Assembly: GCA_934717675.1 (NCBI GenBank)
Contig: CAKUYZ010000014.1
Location: 1 to 31,357 of the forward strand
Length of the DNA: 31,357 bases
Source: an uncultured Bacteroidales bacterium
Lineage (GTDB): Bacteria > Bacteroidota > Bacteroidia > Bacteroidales > Marinilabiliaceae
Direction of reading: 5' to 3'
Every line of letters starts with the position of its first letter. Position 1 is the first letter of the stretch. Positions 1-8,215 of the stretch are shown piece after piece. Position numbers and translations under genes: made by a program. The notes under the pieces were generated by a model. It was not told the DNA's origin, ran no database searches, and saw only the letters and a program-made list of their open reading frames with translations.

Positions 1-1
1 G

Positions 2-55
2 GCCATGGCCGAGGCCGTGCCGGAGAATCTGCTCCGCGCCGCCAAGACGGCCTGA
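2..55 (+). CDS. 3' end of an unidentified plus-strand ORF (partial)
   Basis: An open frame enters from the left edge of the window and stops at a TGA at 53-55. Only about 17 residues are visible, rich in Ala and ending in AAKTA, so the product cannot be named. The frame is the only one that ends just before the strong hairpin at 78-122, which is where the 3' end of a plus-strand gene would be expected. It would be convergent with the trpB-like gene on the other strand. It could also be a chance open frame. Confidence 0.4.
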   Translation, partial: AMAEAVPENLLRAAKTA

Positions 56-77
56 CACCAAGCGACATCTTGACACC

Positions 78-122
78 AAAAGCCGTTTGGCCCGCATCTC
101 AAACGCGGGCCCGACGGCTTTT
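78..122. terminator. Bidirectional intrinsic terminator between convergent genes
   Basis: A long imperfect inverted repeat: AAAAGCCGT at the left arm pairs with ACGGCTTTT at the right, and GGCCCGC pairs with GCGGGCC inside it, with a two-base mismatch between the blocks. The loop is about nine bases. The arms end in A and T runs, so the structure has a U-tract in both directions. It lies between the partial plus-strand ORF and the 3' end of the trpB-like gene, and would serve both. Confidence 0.8.
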
Positions 123-150
123 ATTTAGCAGACGGAAGGGATTCGCCCGA

Positions 151-1515
151 CTAGATGATCTTCTCTATCTGGCTGAGGTTTTTGCGCACCTCGTCATCAG
201 ACACCACATAGTCTTGCAGGCTGCCAGAGAGATATTGGTCATAGGCCGCCATGTCGATGAGACCATGGCCAGAGAGGTTGAAGAGCAGCACCTCGGCCTT
301 GCCCTCCTCTTTGCACCTCTTGGCCTCGCGGATGGCCGTGGCTATGGCGTGGCAAGACTCGGGGGCGGGGATTATGCCCTCGGTGCGCGCGAAGAGCAGC
401 CCCGCCTCGAAGCTCTCGAGCTGACGGATGTCGGCGGCCTCCATAAAACCGTCTTTGAGCAGCTGCGAGACGATGACGCCGGCGCCATGATAGCGCAAGC
501 CGCCGGCGTGGATGTTGGCCGGCATGAAGTTGTGGCCGAGCGTGAACATGGGCAGGAGCGGCGTGTAGCCGGCCACGTCGCCATAGTCATACTGGAAGAC
601 GCCTCGGGTGAGCTTGGGGCATGACGTGGGCTCGGCGGCTATGAAACGCGTCTTGCGCCCGTCTTTGATGGTGTGGCGCATGAAGGGGAATGAGATGCCG
701 CCGAAGTTGGAGCCGCCGCCGAAGCAGGCTATGACCACGTCGGGGTACTCACCGGCCATCTCCATCTGCTTCTCGGCCTCGAGGCCTATGACGGTCTGGT
801 GGAGCGTGACGTGGCTAAGGACGGAGCCGAGGGTATATTTGCAGTTGGGCGTGGTCATAGCCAGCTCCACGGCCTCTGATATGGCTGTGCCGAGCGAGCC
901 TTGGTTGTTGGGGTCGCGTGTGAGGACGTCTTTGCCGGCGCGCGTGGACATGGATGGCGACGGGGTCACCTGCGCCCCGAACGTCTGCATGATGCTGCGG
1001 CGATATGGCTTCTGGTTGTAGCTTATCTTGACCTGATACACTGCGGCCTCGAGGCCGAAGACCTTGGCGGCATAGGAGAGCGCGCATCCCCACTGGCCGG
1101 CACCCGTCTCGGTGGTGACGTTGGTCACGCCCTGCTGCTTGCAGTAGTAGGCCTGCGCGAGGGCGGAGTTGAGCTTGTGTGAGCCCACGGGGCTCACGCT
1201 CTCGTTTTTGAAGTAGATGTGGGCGGGTGTGCCCAGGGCTTTTTCCAAGCCCGTGGCGCGCACCAGCGGCGTGCTGCGATAGGTTTTGTACATGTCTCGC
1301 ACGGGCTCGGGGATGTCTATCCACTCATCGGAGACGTTCATCTCTTGCCGCGACACCTCTTCAGAGAAGAGAGGGAAGAGATCCTCGGCCGTCATGGGCT
1401 TGCGGGTCTTCGGGTTGAGCGGCGGCATGGGTTTGTTTGGCATCACGGCCGCAATGTTGAACCATTGGCGCGGGATCTGGTCCTCGGAGAGGAAGTATCT
1501 TTTTTGCTGAGACAT
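151..1515 (-). CDS. trpB: Tryptophan synthase beta chain, TrpB2 type
   Basis: A PLP-dependent beta-replacement enzyme of 454 residues. TrpB joins indole (from TrpA) with L-serine to make tryptophan in the cytoplasm. The PLP lysine is K114 in GSHKLNSALAQ. Residues 136-143 (ETGAGQWG) form the substrate carboxylate loop, and GGGSN at 266-270 binds the PLP phosphate. The long N-terminal stretch before the fold and the length above 430 point to the TrpB2 (TrpB-like) group rather than the roughly 395-residue TrpB1 that pairs with TrpA. No trpA or other trp gene is adjacent, which fits TrpB2; some TrpB2 enzymes act alone to salvage indole, and that role here is inference. The ATG at 1515 follows an AT-rich leader without a clear Shine-Dalgarno. 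It ends just before the shared terminator at 78-122. Confidence 0.92.
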   Translation of the reverse strand: MSQQKRYFLSEDQIPRQWFNIAAVMPNKPMPPLNPKTRKPMTAEDLFPLFSEEVSRQEMNVSDEWIDIPEPVRDMYKTYRSTPLVRATGLEKALGTPAHIYFKNESVSPVGSHKLNSALAQAYYCKQQGVTNVTTETGAGQWGCALSYAAKVFGLEAAVYQVKISYNQKPYRRSIMQTFGAQVTPSPSMSTRAGKDVLTRDPNNQGSLGTAISEAVELAMTTPNCKYTLGSVLSHVTLHQTVIGLEAEKQMEMAGEYPDVVIACFGGGSNFGGISFPFMRHTIKDGRKTRFIAAEPTSCPKLTRGVFQYDYGDVAGYTPLLPMFTLGHNFMPANIHAGGLRYHGAGVIVSQLLKDGFMEAADIRQLESFEAGLLFARTEGIIPAPESCHAIATAIREAKRCKEEGKAEVLLFNLSGHGLIDMAAYDQYLSGSLQDYVVSDDEVRKNLSQIEKII

Positions 1516-1593
1516 GGGTGTCTATGTTTTTTGTTAATATGATTTGCGTCCATCGGGGCGCTCATTCTTCTGCTTCGTGCGGGCCGGAAGACG

Positions 1594-1627
1594 GAAAAAG
1601 CCGCCCGCCGGCGCCTGTGGCGCGCCG
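1594..1627 (-). terminator. Possible weak terminator after the DUF2795 gene
   Basis: On the minus strand CGGCGC and GCGCCG form a six-base-pair stem around a seven-base loop. A run of five T follows, but nine G/C-rich bases separate it from the stem. The position, 45-78 bases past the DUF2795 stop, suits a terminator, while the spacing is poor. It may simply be GC-rich spacer. Confidence 0.3.
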
Positions 1628-1671
1628 ACTGGCAGCTTATCTTGGTCTGTCGGCCTGGCATTTGCCCGGCA

Positions 1672-1893
1672 TCAGTACTCGTCTTCGTTGAAAAAGAAGT
1701 CCTCGTTGCTGGGGTAGTCAGGCCAGATGTCTTCTATGCTCTCGTAGACCTCGCCGTCGTCCTCAATCTCTTGCAGGTTCTCAATCACCTCAAGTGGGGC
1801 GCCGGAGCGTGTCGCGTAGTCAATGAGCTCATCCTTGGTGGCTGGCCAAGGCGCATCCTCGAGCTTCGAGGCTAATTCTAGAGTCCAATACAT
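1672..1893 (-). CDS. DUF2795 domain protein
   Basis: A 73-residue acidic protein that fits the DUF2795 family, very highly conserved across Bacteroidales as a free-standing small protein. The N-terminus MYWTLELAS, the motif WPATKDELIDYA and the acidic, aromatic end FFFNEDEY are recognisable. The function is unknown; related DUF2795 domains are small helical modules. It has no signal peptide and no membrane segment, so it should be cytoplasmic. The gene stands alone between the ostA-like terminator upstream and the trpB-like gene downstream, in a region with an AT-rich 5' leader. I saw no clear TAnnTTTG box for it. Confidence 0.85.
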   Translation of the reverse strand: MYWTLELASKLEDAPWPATKDELIDYATRSGAPLEVIENLQEIEDDGEVYESIEDIWPDYPSNEDFFFNEDEY

Positions 1894-1933
1894 AGCAAAA
1901 GTTTTTATGGAACCTTAACAAGCCGCGAATGTA

Positions 1934-1966
1934 TAAAAAGTTTCCGCAATACGGCTCGCCTTGCGG
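1934..1966 (-). terminator. Terminator after the OstA-like gene
   Basis: On the minus strand CCGCAA pairs with TTGCGG around an 11-base loop (stem ends at 1944 and 1966). A T-run follows (the AAAAAG at 1935-1940 on the plus strand). It begins eight bases past the ostA-like stop codon and closes the SurA-OstA operon. Confidence 0.65.
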
Positions 1967-1973
1967 CTGTTTG

Positions 1974-3557
1974 TCACTCTATGTCGTCAAAATCATATCC
2001 CTCATAGACCTCCTCCTGCGCCTGCATGTCGGCCGGGATTTCGAGTTTGAGGAATATGTCGTCTTTACTCTTTGGCCTGTAGTCATCTAGCCATCGGAAG
2101 CCAGCCAGTTTGTTGTCTTTCTCGCCCGTGAGGAATGGCGGGTTCATATTGCCGGCCGGAGACACCCTCATGACAATGCTGCTTATCTTGCGGTCTTTGA
2201 GCCAGATGCTCATGTTGCTGCTCTCGGCCCTGTTTACGCCTATGAGGCTTGGGCCGTCTTTGGGGTAGTATATGGTCTGGCCGTTGCCGTCCACGTCAAT
2301 GAGGTACAGGTCGTTGTCGCGGATGTGGCCTGTTATGAGTTTCCCCTTGACCTGGTCGTAGCCCACCGAGTCCGGCTCTTGCGAGATGACGAACGCCGCG
2401 TCGACCAGCTCGGACTTGTAGAGGGCCTGGTTGCGGGTGTAGAGCTTGATGACGTTGGCTGTCATCTGGCTGCCTTGCGACCACACGACGGGCATGTTGT
2501 AGAGCGTGGCCACGGAGTCTCGGAAGTCGAAGACGAGGGAGTCGCAGCGGGCCTGAAGGTCTGTCCTGAAGGCTTTGACATTGTGAAAGGCCTTGATGAT
2601 GCGGCTGGTGTCGGCGAGCGGCACGACGCGGAATGTGTCGGCGTGCATGAAGAGCGTGTCGGCCCCATAGACTTGCGCCACCATGGCTTTGCGCGTGGCC
2701 AAGGCCTCTTGCGTGGTCTCTTTGTAGTAACCGTAGTCGCCCTGCAGGGCGACGTTGTTGGTGGAGTCGGTCAGCACCATGTCGTCCCACGCCGTGCCAA
2801 GGCCTTTGCGCCGCTCATATAGTATGGTTCGGCCCTTGAGCGTGCTGCGGTTTCGGACGGAGTAGAGGCGGTTGTTTTTGAGCAGTTTGGCCACGTCGGC
2901 CCTCGTGTCATACCAGCCTTTGTCGCTGTCTATGACCATGGAGTCTGTGGTGGTGATGGTGGTGGGGCCGAGGATGGTGACGACCTCTGTCCGGGTGTTG
3001 AAGGCCGTGGTGTCAGACACTAGGCGATATTTTGGCGACGTTCCCACCACGTTGTCTTTGAAGTAGACATCGTTGGTCATGGGGTAGTATACGCCTCGGA
3101 CGGAGGTCAGGGTGTTGTCTTTGTTCACCACTTTGCCGCCGTTGTAGAAATATGCCTTGTCCAAGGCTCGGTCGTAGTCCAGATGCTCTGTGTAGAGCCA
3201 CGTCTGGCCTTTGTTGGCGCGCACGTTGTCCCTCACCTTGGCCAGGTTCTGGTTGCCCAGGTAGGTGAGCCTGTCGCCATAGAGGTGGATGGAGTCGTTC
3301 TGCACCACGTGGACGCTGCCGTAGCATATGACGACGTTGGAGTCGTTATACATGTAGGCGCTGTCGCAATAGAGTATGGTGTTGTGGTGCGAGAGTTTCA
3401 CATGGCCGTTGAGCGACTGGGTGTTTTTGCCAATCTTGTCATCGTGGCGCAGCACGTCGGCCTTGTCAATCCTCACCCTTATTGTCTGCTGCGCCACCGC
3501 GCACACCGCGGCGCACGCCAGGGATATGGCGCACACTGCGGCCCTTATGGCTGTCAT
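1974..3557 (-). CDS. OstA-like protein (LptA/OstA domain), LPS transport family
   Basis: A 527-residue exported protein of the OstA_2/LptA-like family, whose beta-jellyroll repeats in LptA and LptD shield lipid A during transport to the outer membrane. The start is set at the ATG at 3557, which overlaps the surA stop as ATGA. A frame extension to 3644 is open, but it would run through the end of surA and put 29 residues in front of a good signal peptide (MTAIRAAVCAISLACAAVCAVAQ). The mature part carries repeated strand patterns such as HVKLSHHNTILYCDSA and LYGDRLTY, typical of OstA folds. Its translational coupling to two SurA-type chaperones suggests joint work in outer-membrane assembly. 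The exact role in Bacteroidota is not established. Confidence 0.82.
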   Translation of the reverse strand: MTAIRAAVCAISLACAAVCAVAQQTIRVRIDKADVLRHDDKIGKNTQSLNGHVKLSHHNTILYCDSAYMYNDSNVVICYGSVHVVQNDSIHLYGDRLTYLGNQNLAKVRDNVRANKGQTWLYTEHLDYDRALDKAYFYNGGKVVNKDNTLTSVRGVYYPMTNDVYFKDNVVGTSPKYRLVSDTTAFNTRTEVVTILGPTTITTTDSMVIDSDKGWYDTRADVAKLLKNNRLYSVRNRSTLKGRTILYERRKGLGTAWDDMVLTDSTNNVALQGDYGYYKETTQEALATRKAMVAQVYGADTLFMHADTFRVVPLADTSRIIKAFHNVKAFRTDLQARCDSLVFDFRDSVATLYNMPVVWSQGSQMTANVIKLYTRNQALYKSELVDAAFVISQEPDSVGYDQVKGKLITGHIRDNDLYLIDVDGNGQTIYYPKDGPSLIGVNRAESSNMSIWLKDRKISSIVMRVSPAGNMNPPFLTGEKDNKLAGFRWLDDYRPKSKDDIFLKLEIPADMQAQEEVYEGYDFDDIE

Positions 3558-4909
3558 TGCAGCCAGCCTTTGTATTGGAAGTCGCATCCTTGCCAATCGG
3601 GCGTTATGACCACATAAAGCTCTTTTTGCTTGTTTAAGATCCATTCGTCGAGCATCTGCTTGCGCTTTTGGTTCTCGACCATGGTCTTGAGCATGTCGTA
3701 GTCGTCATTAATGTTGGCCTTGTGTGGCGCGTATTTTTTGACCAGTCGGACTAGCCTCATTGTCTCCTTTCCCTTTCGGTCATCCATCATGGAGAATGGC
3801 TTTGACACCTCGCCCTCGTTCAGTCCCTGGATGGCTTTGGCAATCTCGGCGGGGATCTGGCCTAGCTGGAATTTGACGGTGCCGTCTTCGGGGTTGACCA
3901 TAGTGCCGCCGTTGGAGCGCGTGTCTTTGTCCATGGAGAAGCGCATGGCGGCCTCCTCAAACGTCAGTTTGTTCTCGTCGATATACTTCACCACGGTGTC
4001 TAGGAAAGCCGTGGCTTTTTTGCGGCTCTCTGGCGTCACCTTGGGCTTGAGGAGGATGTGACGGCAGTTGATGCGGTCTCCCTTGCGGTCTATGAACTGG
4101 ATGATGTGGTAGCCGAACTCTGTCTCGACAATCTTAGAGACCTTGCCTTTCTCCTTCATGTTAAACGCCACGGCGGAGAATTCGGGCACGAAGCCGGACT
4201 TGGAGTACCAACCCAGGTCTCCGCCGCGCGAGGCCGAGCCGGGGTCTTCAGAATATAGCACCGCGAGCGTGGCGAAGTCGCGCCCTTCGGCCACTTGCTT
4301 TTGGAAGTCGCGAAGACGGTTTTTGATTCGGTCTATCTCCTTTTGCTCAATCTCCGGGTAGACGAGGATTTGCTGAATCTCATATTGGGCGGGGACGAAC
4401 GGGATGCTGTCCTCACTCATGCTGTTGTAGAAGTTTCGGATGTCAGCCGGAGTCACTTTGACGTCTTTTGTGATGTTTTGCTGCATCCTCTGAGTTATCA
4501 TCTGCGTCCGGACGGTCTCCATCTGGTCGCGGCGAATCTGTTGGATGGGCTTGCCGAAATACTCCTCTAGCTTGTCTTGTCCACCCACTTGCTGCACAAA
4601 ATAGTTGATTCGGGCGTCCACCTGTTGAGCTCCCTCACTGTCTTTGACCTCAACGCTGTCTATCTTGGCCTGGTTGAGCATCATTTTCTGGATGAGCAAC
4701 TGCTCAAAAATGTGGCACTTCATGTCGCCGCCATAGTTGACGCCCTCAATCATTGCCTGGCCATACTGGTATTCAATGTCAGAGCTGAGGATGGCGTCAT
4801 CGCCGACCGAGGCCACAACCTCATCAATCAGCCTCGTTTGCGCCGGCGCGGCAAAAGAGGAGGCCAACGCAGCCGCCACGCAAATGGCAATTTGGGTGTG
4901 TTTAGTCAT
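3554..4909 (-). CDS. surA: Periplasmic SurA-type peptidylprolyl isomerase
   Basis: A 451-residue periplasmic chaperone and prolyl isomerase for outer-membrane proteins. Residues 1-24 are a type I signal peptide ending near APAQT. The N-terminal SurA core helices follow (about 27-165). The first parvulin domain spans about 174-275, with GGDLGWY at 229-235 and FGYHIIQ at 265-271. The second starts with CRHILLKPK at 282 and runs to about 392; it is more diverged. The C-terminal helix closes the chaperone core. The start overlaps the end of the upstream lipoprotein gene by eight bases, and the stop overlaps the OstA-like start as ATGA, so the three genes should be translationally coupled. Confidence 0.92.
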   Translation of the reverse strand: MTKHTQIAICVAAALASSFAAPAQTRLIDEVVASVGDDAILSSDIEYQYGQAMIEGVNYGGDMKCHIFEQLLIQKMMLNQAKIDSVEVKDSEGAQQVDARINYFVQQVGGQDKLEEYFGKPIQQIRRDQMETVRTQMITQRMQQNITKDVKVTPADIRNFYNSMSEDSIPFVPAQYEIQQILVYPEIEQKEIDRIKNRLRDFQKQVAEGRDFATLAVLYSEDPGSASRGGDLGWYSKSGFVPEFSAVAFNMKEKGKVSKIVETEFGYHIIQFIDRKGDRINCRHILLKPKVTPESRKKATAFLDTVVKYIDENKLTFEEAAMRFSMDKDTRSNGGTMVNPEDGTVKFQLGQIPAEIAKAIQGLNEGEVSKPFSMMDDRKGKETMRLVRLVKKYAPHKANINDDYDMLKTMVENQKRKQMLDEWILNKQKELYVVITPDWQGCDFQYKGWLQ

Positions 4910-5780
4910 TATTGTCGTAAAACTTTATGGCATTGGACTTTACAGCCTGCTCATATATGTCTTTATTGGCAGAGGAGAGAAACTCCAATTTCCTCTTGCT
5001 CACCAAGATGTTTGTTATGTCTTTCCGGACGAACTCCTCTGGGGCAACCGCTCCAGCAGGGAGCGCGTGCGTCACTTTGAGAATATACACGTTGCCACCC
5101 TCTTCAACCTTCAGCGCCGGCACCTGTGTCAGAGACCGCACATCATCGGGCAGCGAGCCAGCTGGGAAGAAGTTGCGGACGGCAGCCATAGAGATCCAAG
5201 CGTCGAATGAGCTCTTATATTTGGTCGCGTTGTGAAACATGTATTCCTCCACTTCCAACGACGACTCCTCATCAAAGCGAGTGAGCGTCTTGACGAAGCC
5301 CTTAATGTCTGGCGTGCTTGACGGAATGATGGCGAAACAGCCTTTAATAAGAGGGTCGGTCAAGACGAAGTTTTGCTTCATCTCCTCGTAGTAGGCATGA
5401 ATGTCGTCATTAGTTATGTCTGGCTTGAACTTCTGCTCCACCAGTTTATTTTGGTACATCTCTATGATGAGAGAAGAGCGATACTCATCCACGGCCTCGT
5501 CTATCTCCTCCGTCTCGTTAGACAGATAAAGTGTTGCTTTCTGAAGCAATACCTGCCTGTATACCCACCCTCTGATGTACTCGTCGGCAAACACCGCACT
5601 GTCTGTGGGCGAAGCCATAACCGGCAAAGCAGACATAAGTTGAGTGCGAGTCAGCTCAACGTCCCCAACGGAGACAACCACAACGTCTCCCGCATCGTCA
5701 CCACCTCCGCATGACGGCAGAATGCAGAAGCAGACAGCAGTCAGCGCGAGCTGAAACAATTTCTTGATATCAAGGGCCAT
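4902..5780 (-). CDS. SurA/PrsA-like lipoprotein, probable periplasmic foldase
   Basis: A 292-residue lipoprotein. The N-terminus KKLFQLALTAVCFCILPSC is a type II signal with lipobox LPSC; the lipidated residue is C24, followed by a GGG linker. The body resembles the helical N-domain of SurA/PrsA proteins: an ELTRTQL-like first helix, a long charged helical stretch (about 65-130), and a C-terminal helix rich in Lys. I do not see an intact parvulin core (no GGDLGW motif), so it may be a chaperone without isomerase activity. It is first in the operon with surA and the OstA-like gene, and its promoter lies at 5884-5914. Confidence 0.75.
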   Translation of the reverse strand: MALDIKKLFQLALTAVCFCILPSCGGGDDAGDVVVVSVGDVELTRTQLMSALPVMASPTDSAVFADEYIRGWVYRQVLLQKATLYLSNETEEIDEAVDEYRSSLIIEMYQNKLVEQKFKPDITNDDIHAYYEEMKQNFVLTDPLIKGCFAIIPSSTPDIKGFVKTLTRFDEESSLEVEEYMFHNATKYKSSFDAWISMAAVRNFFPAGSLPDDVRSLTQVPALKVEEGGNVYILKVTHALPAGAVAPEEFVRKDITNILVSKRKLEFLSSANKDIYEQAVKSNAIKFYDNND

Positions 5781-5883
5781 TAGATATAGATAATCCGGAA
5801 TATGGGTGTTTGGTCATACGCGCTCATGCAAAAACATGACGCTCAAGAACTGCGCCGGAACATACGGCGCACTCTCGCCTAAG

Positions 5884-5914
5884 CAAAAGTAAGCCAAAGA
5901 GGCTATAAAACAAA
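5884..5914 (-). promoter_or_regulatory. Bacteroidota-type promoter for the lipoprotein-surA-ostA operon
   Basis: Read on the minus strand: TTTG (5911-5914), a 19-base spacer, then TACTTTTG (5884-5891), an exact match to the TTTG / TAnnTTTG pattern of the Bacteroidota primary sigma factor. Transcription would start near 5877, giving a leader of about 95 bases before the ATG at 5780. The -33 TTTG is the end of the T-tract of the rplQ terminator. Confidence 0.65.
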
Positions 5915-5942
5915 AAAGAGGGGAGATAAATTATCTCCCCTC
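5906..5942 (-). terminator. Terminator of the alpha operon (after rplQ)
   Basis: A perfect 11-base-pair stem (GAGGGGAGATA with TATCTCCCCTC, 5918-5942) around a three-base loop, followed on the minus strand by TTTTTTGTTTT. It lies 24 bases past the rplQ stop and ends the long ribosomal-protein block. Confidence 0.92.
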
Positions 5943-5966
5943 CTATTGTCAAGGAATAAGTCTGAA

Positions 5967-6464
5967 CTACTCTGCCTTCTCTTCTGCTTTTGCCTCGGCG
6001 GCAGGAGCCTCAGCGGCCTCAGCCTTCTTGCCGCGGCTGCGACGGGTCTTCTTCTTCTCCTCAGCCTTCTTAGGAGCAGCGAGCATGTTGGCGTTGTAGT
6101 CAACAAGCTCAATGAAGCACATGTCGGCAGCATCGCCAATACGAGAGCCGGTCTTGAGGATACGGGTGTAACCACCAGGACGGTTGGCAACCTTGCCAGC
6201 AACCTCGGTGAAAAGCTCCTTGGTGGCGGCGTTATCCTGAAGGTGGCTGAAAACGAGACGCTGTGCATGACGCTTCTCGTCAACAGTGGTCAGGTTCTTG
6301 GTCTTGTTGATAAGGGGCTCAACATAGACACGCAAAGCCTTAGCCTTGGCAACTGTCGTCGTGATCCTCTTGTGGAGGATGAGCGAGCAAGCCATATTGG
6401 AGAGCATAGCTTTACGATGGGAGCTCGTCCGACCAAGGTGATTGAATTTCTTATTATGTCTCAT
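5967..6464 (-). CDS. rplQ: 50S ribosomal protein L17
   Basis: L17 binds 23S rRNA near the exit tunnel on the back of the large subunit. The N-terminus MRHNKKFNHLGRTSSHRKAM is the family signature (shown here as positions 1-20), and the core ends near residue 130. The last 35 residues are a low-complexity tail of Lys, Ala and Glu with an RRSRGKK stretch; tails like this are seen in Bacteroidota L17 and make the protein 165 residues instead of about 127 in E. coli. Last gene of the operon, five bases after rpoA. Confidence 0.97.
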   Translation of the reverse strand: MRHNKKFNHLGRTSSHRKAMLSNMACSLILHKRITTTVAKAKALRVYVEPLINKTKNLTTVDEKRHAQRLVFSHLQDNAATKELFTEVAGKVANRPGGYTRILKTGSRIGDAADMCFIELVDYNANMLAAPKKAEEKKKTRRSRGKKAEAAEAPAAEAKAEEKAE

Positions 6465-6469
6465 CGTAA

Positions 6470-7465
6470 TTATTCTTTATCGAGTTTATACTTAGCCGTG
6501 TCCATGCCGAACGAGAGCCCGAGGTTGGCCAAGAGATCGTCAAGCTCCGTGAGCGACTTCTTACCGAAGTTGCGGAACTTGAGCAGGTCGTTCCTGTGAT
6601 AGGTGACCAATTCACCAAGAGTCTCAACCTCAGCAGCTTTAAGACAGTTCAGAGCGCGGACGGAAAGATCCATGTCGCTGAGCCTTGTCTTCAGGAGCTG
6701 CCTCATTCGCAGAACCTCCTCGTCAAACTCCTCACCACCAGCCTTCTCGTTCTCGTCCATCGTAATCTTCTCATCGGAGAAGAGCATAAAGTGATAGATG
6801 AGAATCTTTGCGGCCTCTTTCAGGGCGTCCTTTGGGAGGATGGAGCCGTCCGTGGTAATCTCCAGGTTCAGTTTGTCATAGTCTGTCTTCTGAAGCACGC
6901 GGTACTTCTCGACAGAGTACTTGACATTGATGATGGGCGTGAAGATGGAATCGATGGCGATGGTGTTGATGTCTTGCCCCTCCTCCTGATTCTCATCGGC
7001 CCTGACATAACCCCTGCCCTTGTTGACAGTGAAAGTCATGTTGAACTTGACGTCCTCATTGAGGTTGCAAATGACGAGATCCGGGTTGAGGACTTCGAAA
7101 TTGTGCATAACCTTGTTGAAGTCGCCTGCCGTGATTTGGCTCTGGCCGGTGATTTTGAGGCTTACGACCTCTTTATCCTCGTCTTGAGCGCCAATCTTGC
7201 GGAAACGGACCTGCTTGAGGTTGAGGATGATCTGGGTTACATCATCAATAACGCCAGGGATGGTTGCGAACTCGTGCTGGACACCGTCAATCTTGATTGA
7301 CGTGATAGCAAAACCTTCGAGGGAGTTGATTAAAATTCTTCTTAAGGCATTTCCAATGGTAATGCCATAACCTGGTTCAAGAGGACGAAATTCGAAACGA
7401 CCGAACTTATCGTCGTTCTCGAGCATTATGACTTTTTCGGGTTTTTGGAAAGCTAAAATTGCCAT
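6470..7465 (-). CDS. rpoA: DNA-directed RNA polymerase subunit alpha
   Basis: Alpha dimerises to start RNA polymerase assembly. The 331-residue protein has the N-terminal domain (about 1-235) with the conserved EPGYGITIGNALRRILINS segment near residues 31-49, and a C-terminal HhH domain (about 260-320). In the latter, LSVRALNCLKAA carries the arginine that contacts UP elements and activators, followed by KFRNFGKKSL. The order rpsD-rpoA-rplQ is the standard alpha operon. Ten bases separate it from rpsD. Confidence 0.98.
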   Translation of the reverse strand: MAILAFQKPEKVIMLENDDKFGRFEFRPLEPGYGITIGNALRRILINSLEGFAITSIKIDGVQHEFATIPGVIDDVTQIILNLKQVRFRKIGAQDEDKEVVSLKITGQSQITAGDFNKVMHNFEVLNPDLVICNLNEDVKFNMTFTVNKGRGYVRADENQEEGQDINTIAIDSIFTPIINVKYSVEKYRVLQKTDYDKLNLEITTDGSILPKDALKEAAKILIYHFMLFSDEKITMDENEKAGGEEFDEEVLRMRQLLKTRLSDMDLSVRALNCLKAAEVETLGELVTYHRNDLLKFRNFGKKSLTELDDLLANLGLSFGMDTAKYKLDKE

Positions 7466-7475
7466 AAGAATAATT

Positions 7476-8081
7476 TTATTTAGAGTACAGATCGACGATC
7501 AACTGCTCCTTGATGTTTTCAGGAATGTCGGCCCTCTCAGGAAGGTTCAAGAAAGTGCCGGAAAGCGTGTTCGCGTCCCACTGCAGCCAAGAGTACTTGG
7601 ATGCGGAGTTAGCAGCGAGCGAGTTGGTGACGACCTCGAGAGACTTGCTCTTCTCACGGACGCCGACGACCTGACCAGGCTTTACTCGGAAAGAAGGGAT
7701 GTTGACCACCTTGCCGTCAACCACGATGTGCTTGTGGCCAACGAGCTGGCGCGCTGCGGCGCGGGTGGGAGCTATGCCAAGACGGTAAACTACATTGTCG
7801 AGACGAGACTCGAGAAGCGAGAGGAGAACCTCGCCGGTGACGCCCTTGGAACGCTTTGCATCGGCGTATACGATGCGGAACTGACGCTCGAGGACACCGT
7901 AGGTGTACTTAGCCTTCTGCTTCTCCTTGAGCTGCATGCCGTACTCAGAGACCTTGCCGCGGCGGTTCTGGCCGTGCTGTCCTGGAGGGTAGTTGCGATG
8001 CTCAAAATACTTGTCGGGGCCAAAGATCGCCTCACCGAATCTACGGGCGACCTTGGTTCTTGGGCCTGTGAATCTTGCCAT
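7476..8081 (-). CDS. rpsD: 30S ribosomal protein S4
   Basis: S4 nucleates 16S rRNA folding and lies at the mRNA entry site. The protein is 201 residues. The N-terminus (MARFTGPRTKVARRFGE) lacks the cysteines of the zinc-binding S4 form, so this is the zinc-free type. The S4 RNA-binding domain is visible from about residue 92 (ESRLDNVVYRLG, then ARQLVGHKHIVVDGK). A 134-base gap precedes it, the longest inside the alpha operon, and may hold an S4 control site. Confidence 0.98.
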   Translation of the reverse strand: MARFTGPRTKVARRFGEAIFGPDKYFEHRNYPPGQHGQNRRGKVSEYGMQLKEKQKAKYTYGVLERQFRIVYADAKRSKGVTGEVLLSLLESRLDNVVYRLGIAPTRAAARQLVGHKHIVVDGKVVNIPSFRVKPGQVVGVREKSKSLEVVTNSLAANSASKYSWLQWDANTLSGTFLNLPERADIPENIKEQLIVDLYSK

Positions 8082-8111
8082 TGTTGTTTTTTGACTTTAT
8101 GATTTTGATTT

Positions 8112-8173
8112 CAAATGATGAATATGGCAGCCGCTAGATCATACTAAACAATCATAACCATTCATTATTCAAA
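8112..8173 (-). promoter_or_regulatory. Candidate structured leader upstream of rpsD
   Basis: In the 134-base rpsK-rpsD gap two arms (8112-8126 and about 8158-8173) form an imperfect hairpin in the minus-strand transcript, with a two-base bulge and one mismatch, enclosing about 31 bases. The surrounding gap is AT-rich with no TAnnTTTG box. S4 is a known autoregulator in E. coli and Bacillus through mRNA leader structures, so a control element is plausible. I infer this from position and pairing only. Confidence 0.3.
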
Positions 8174-8215
8174 ACACAAAATCAAAAACAGTTGAAGGGA
8201 ACTTAAAACGTTAAA

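Noticed and set aside
3558..3644. Upstream extension of the OstA-like gene to 3644
   Set aside because: It would overlap surA by 30 codons and mask a good signal peptide that starts at the ATGA overlap.
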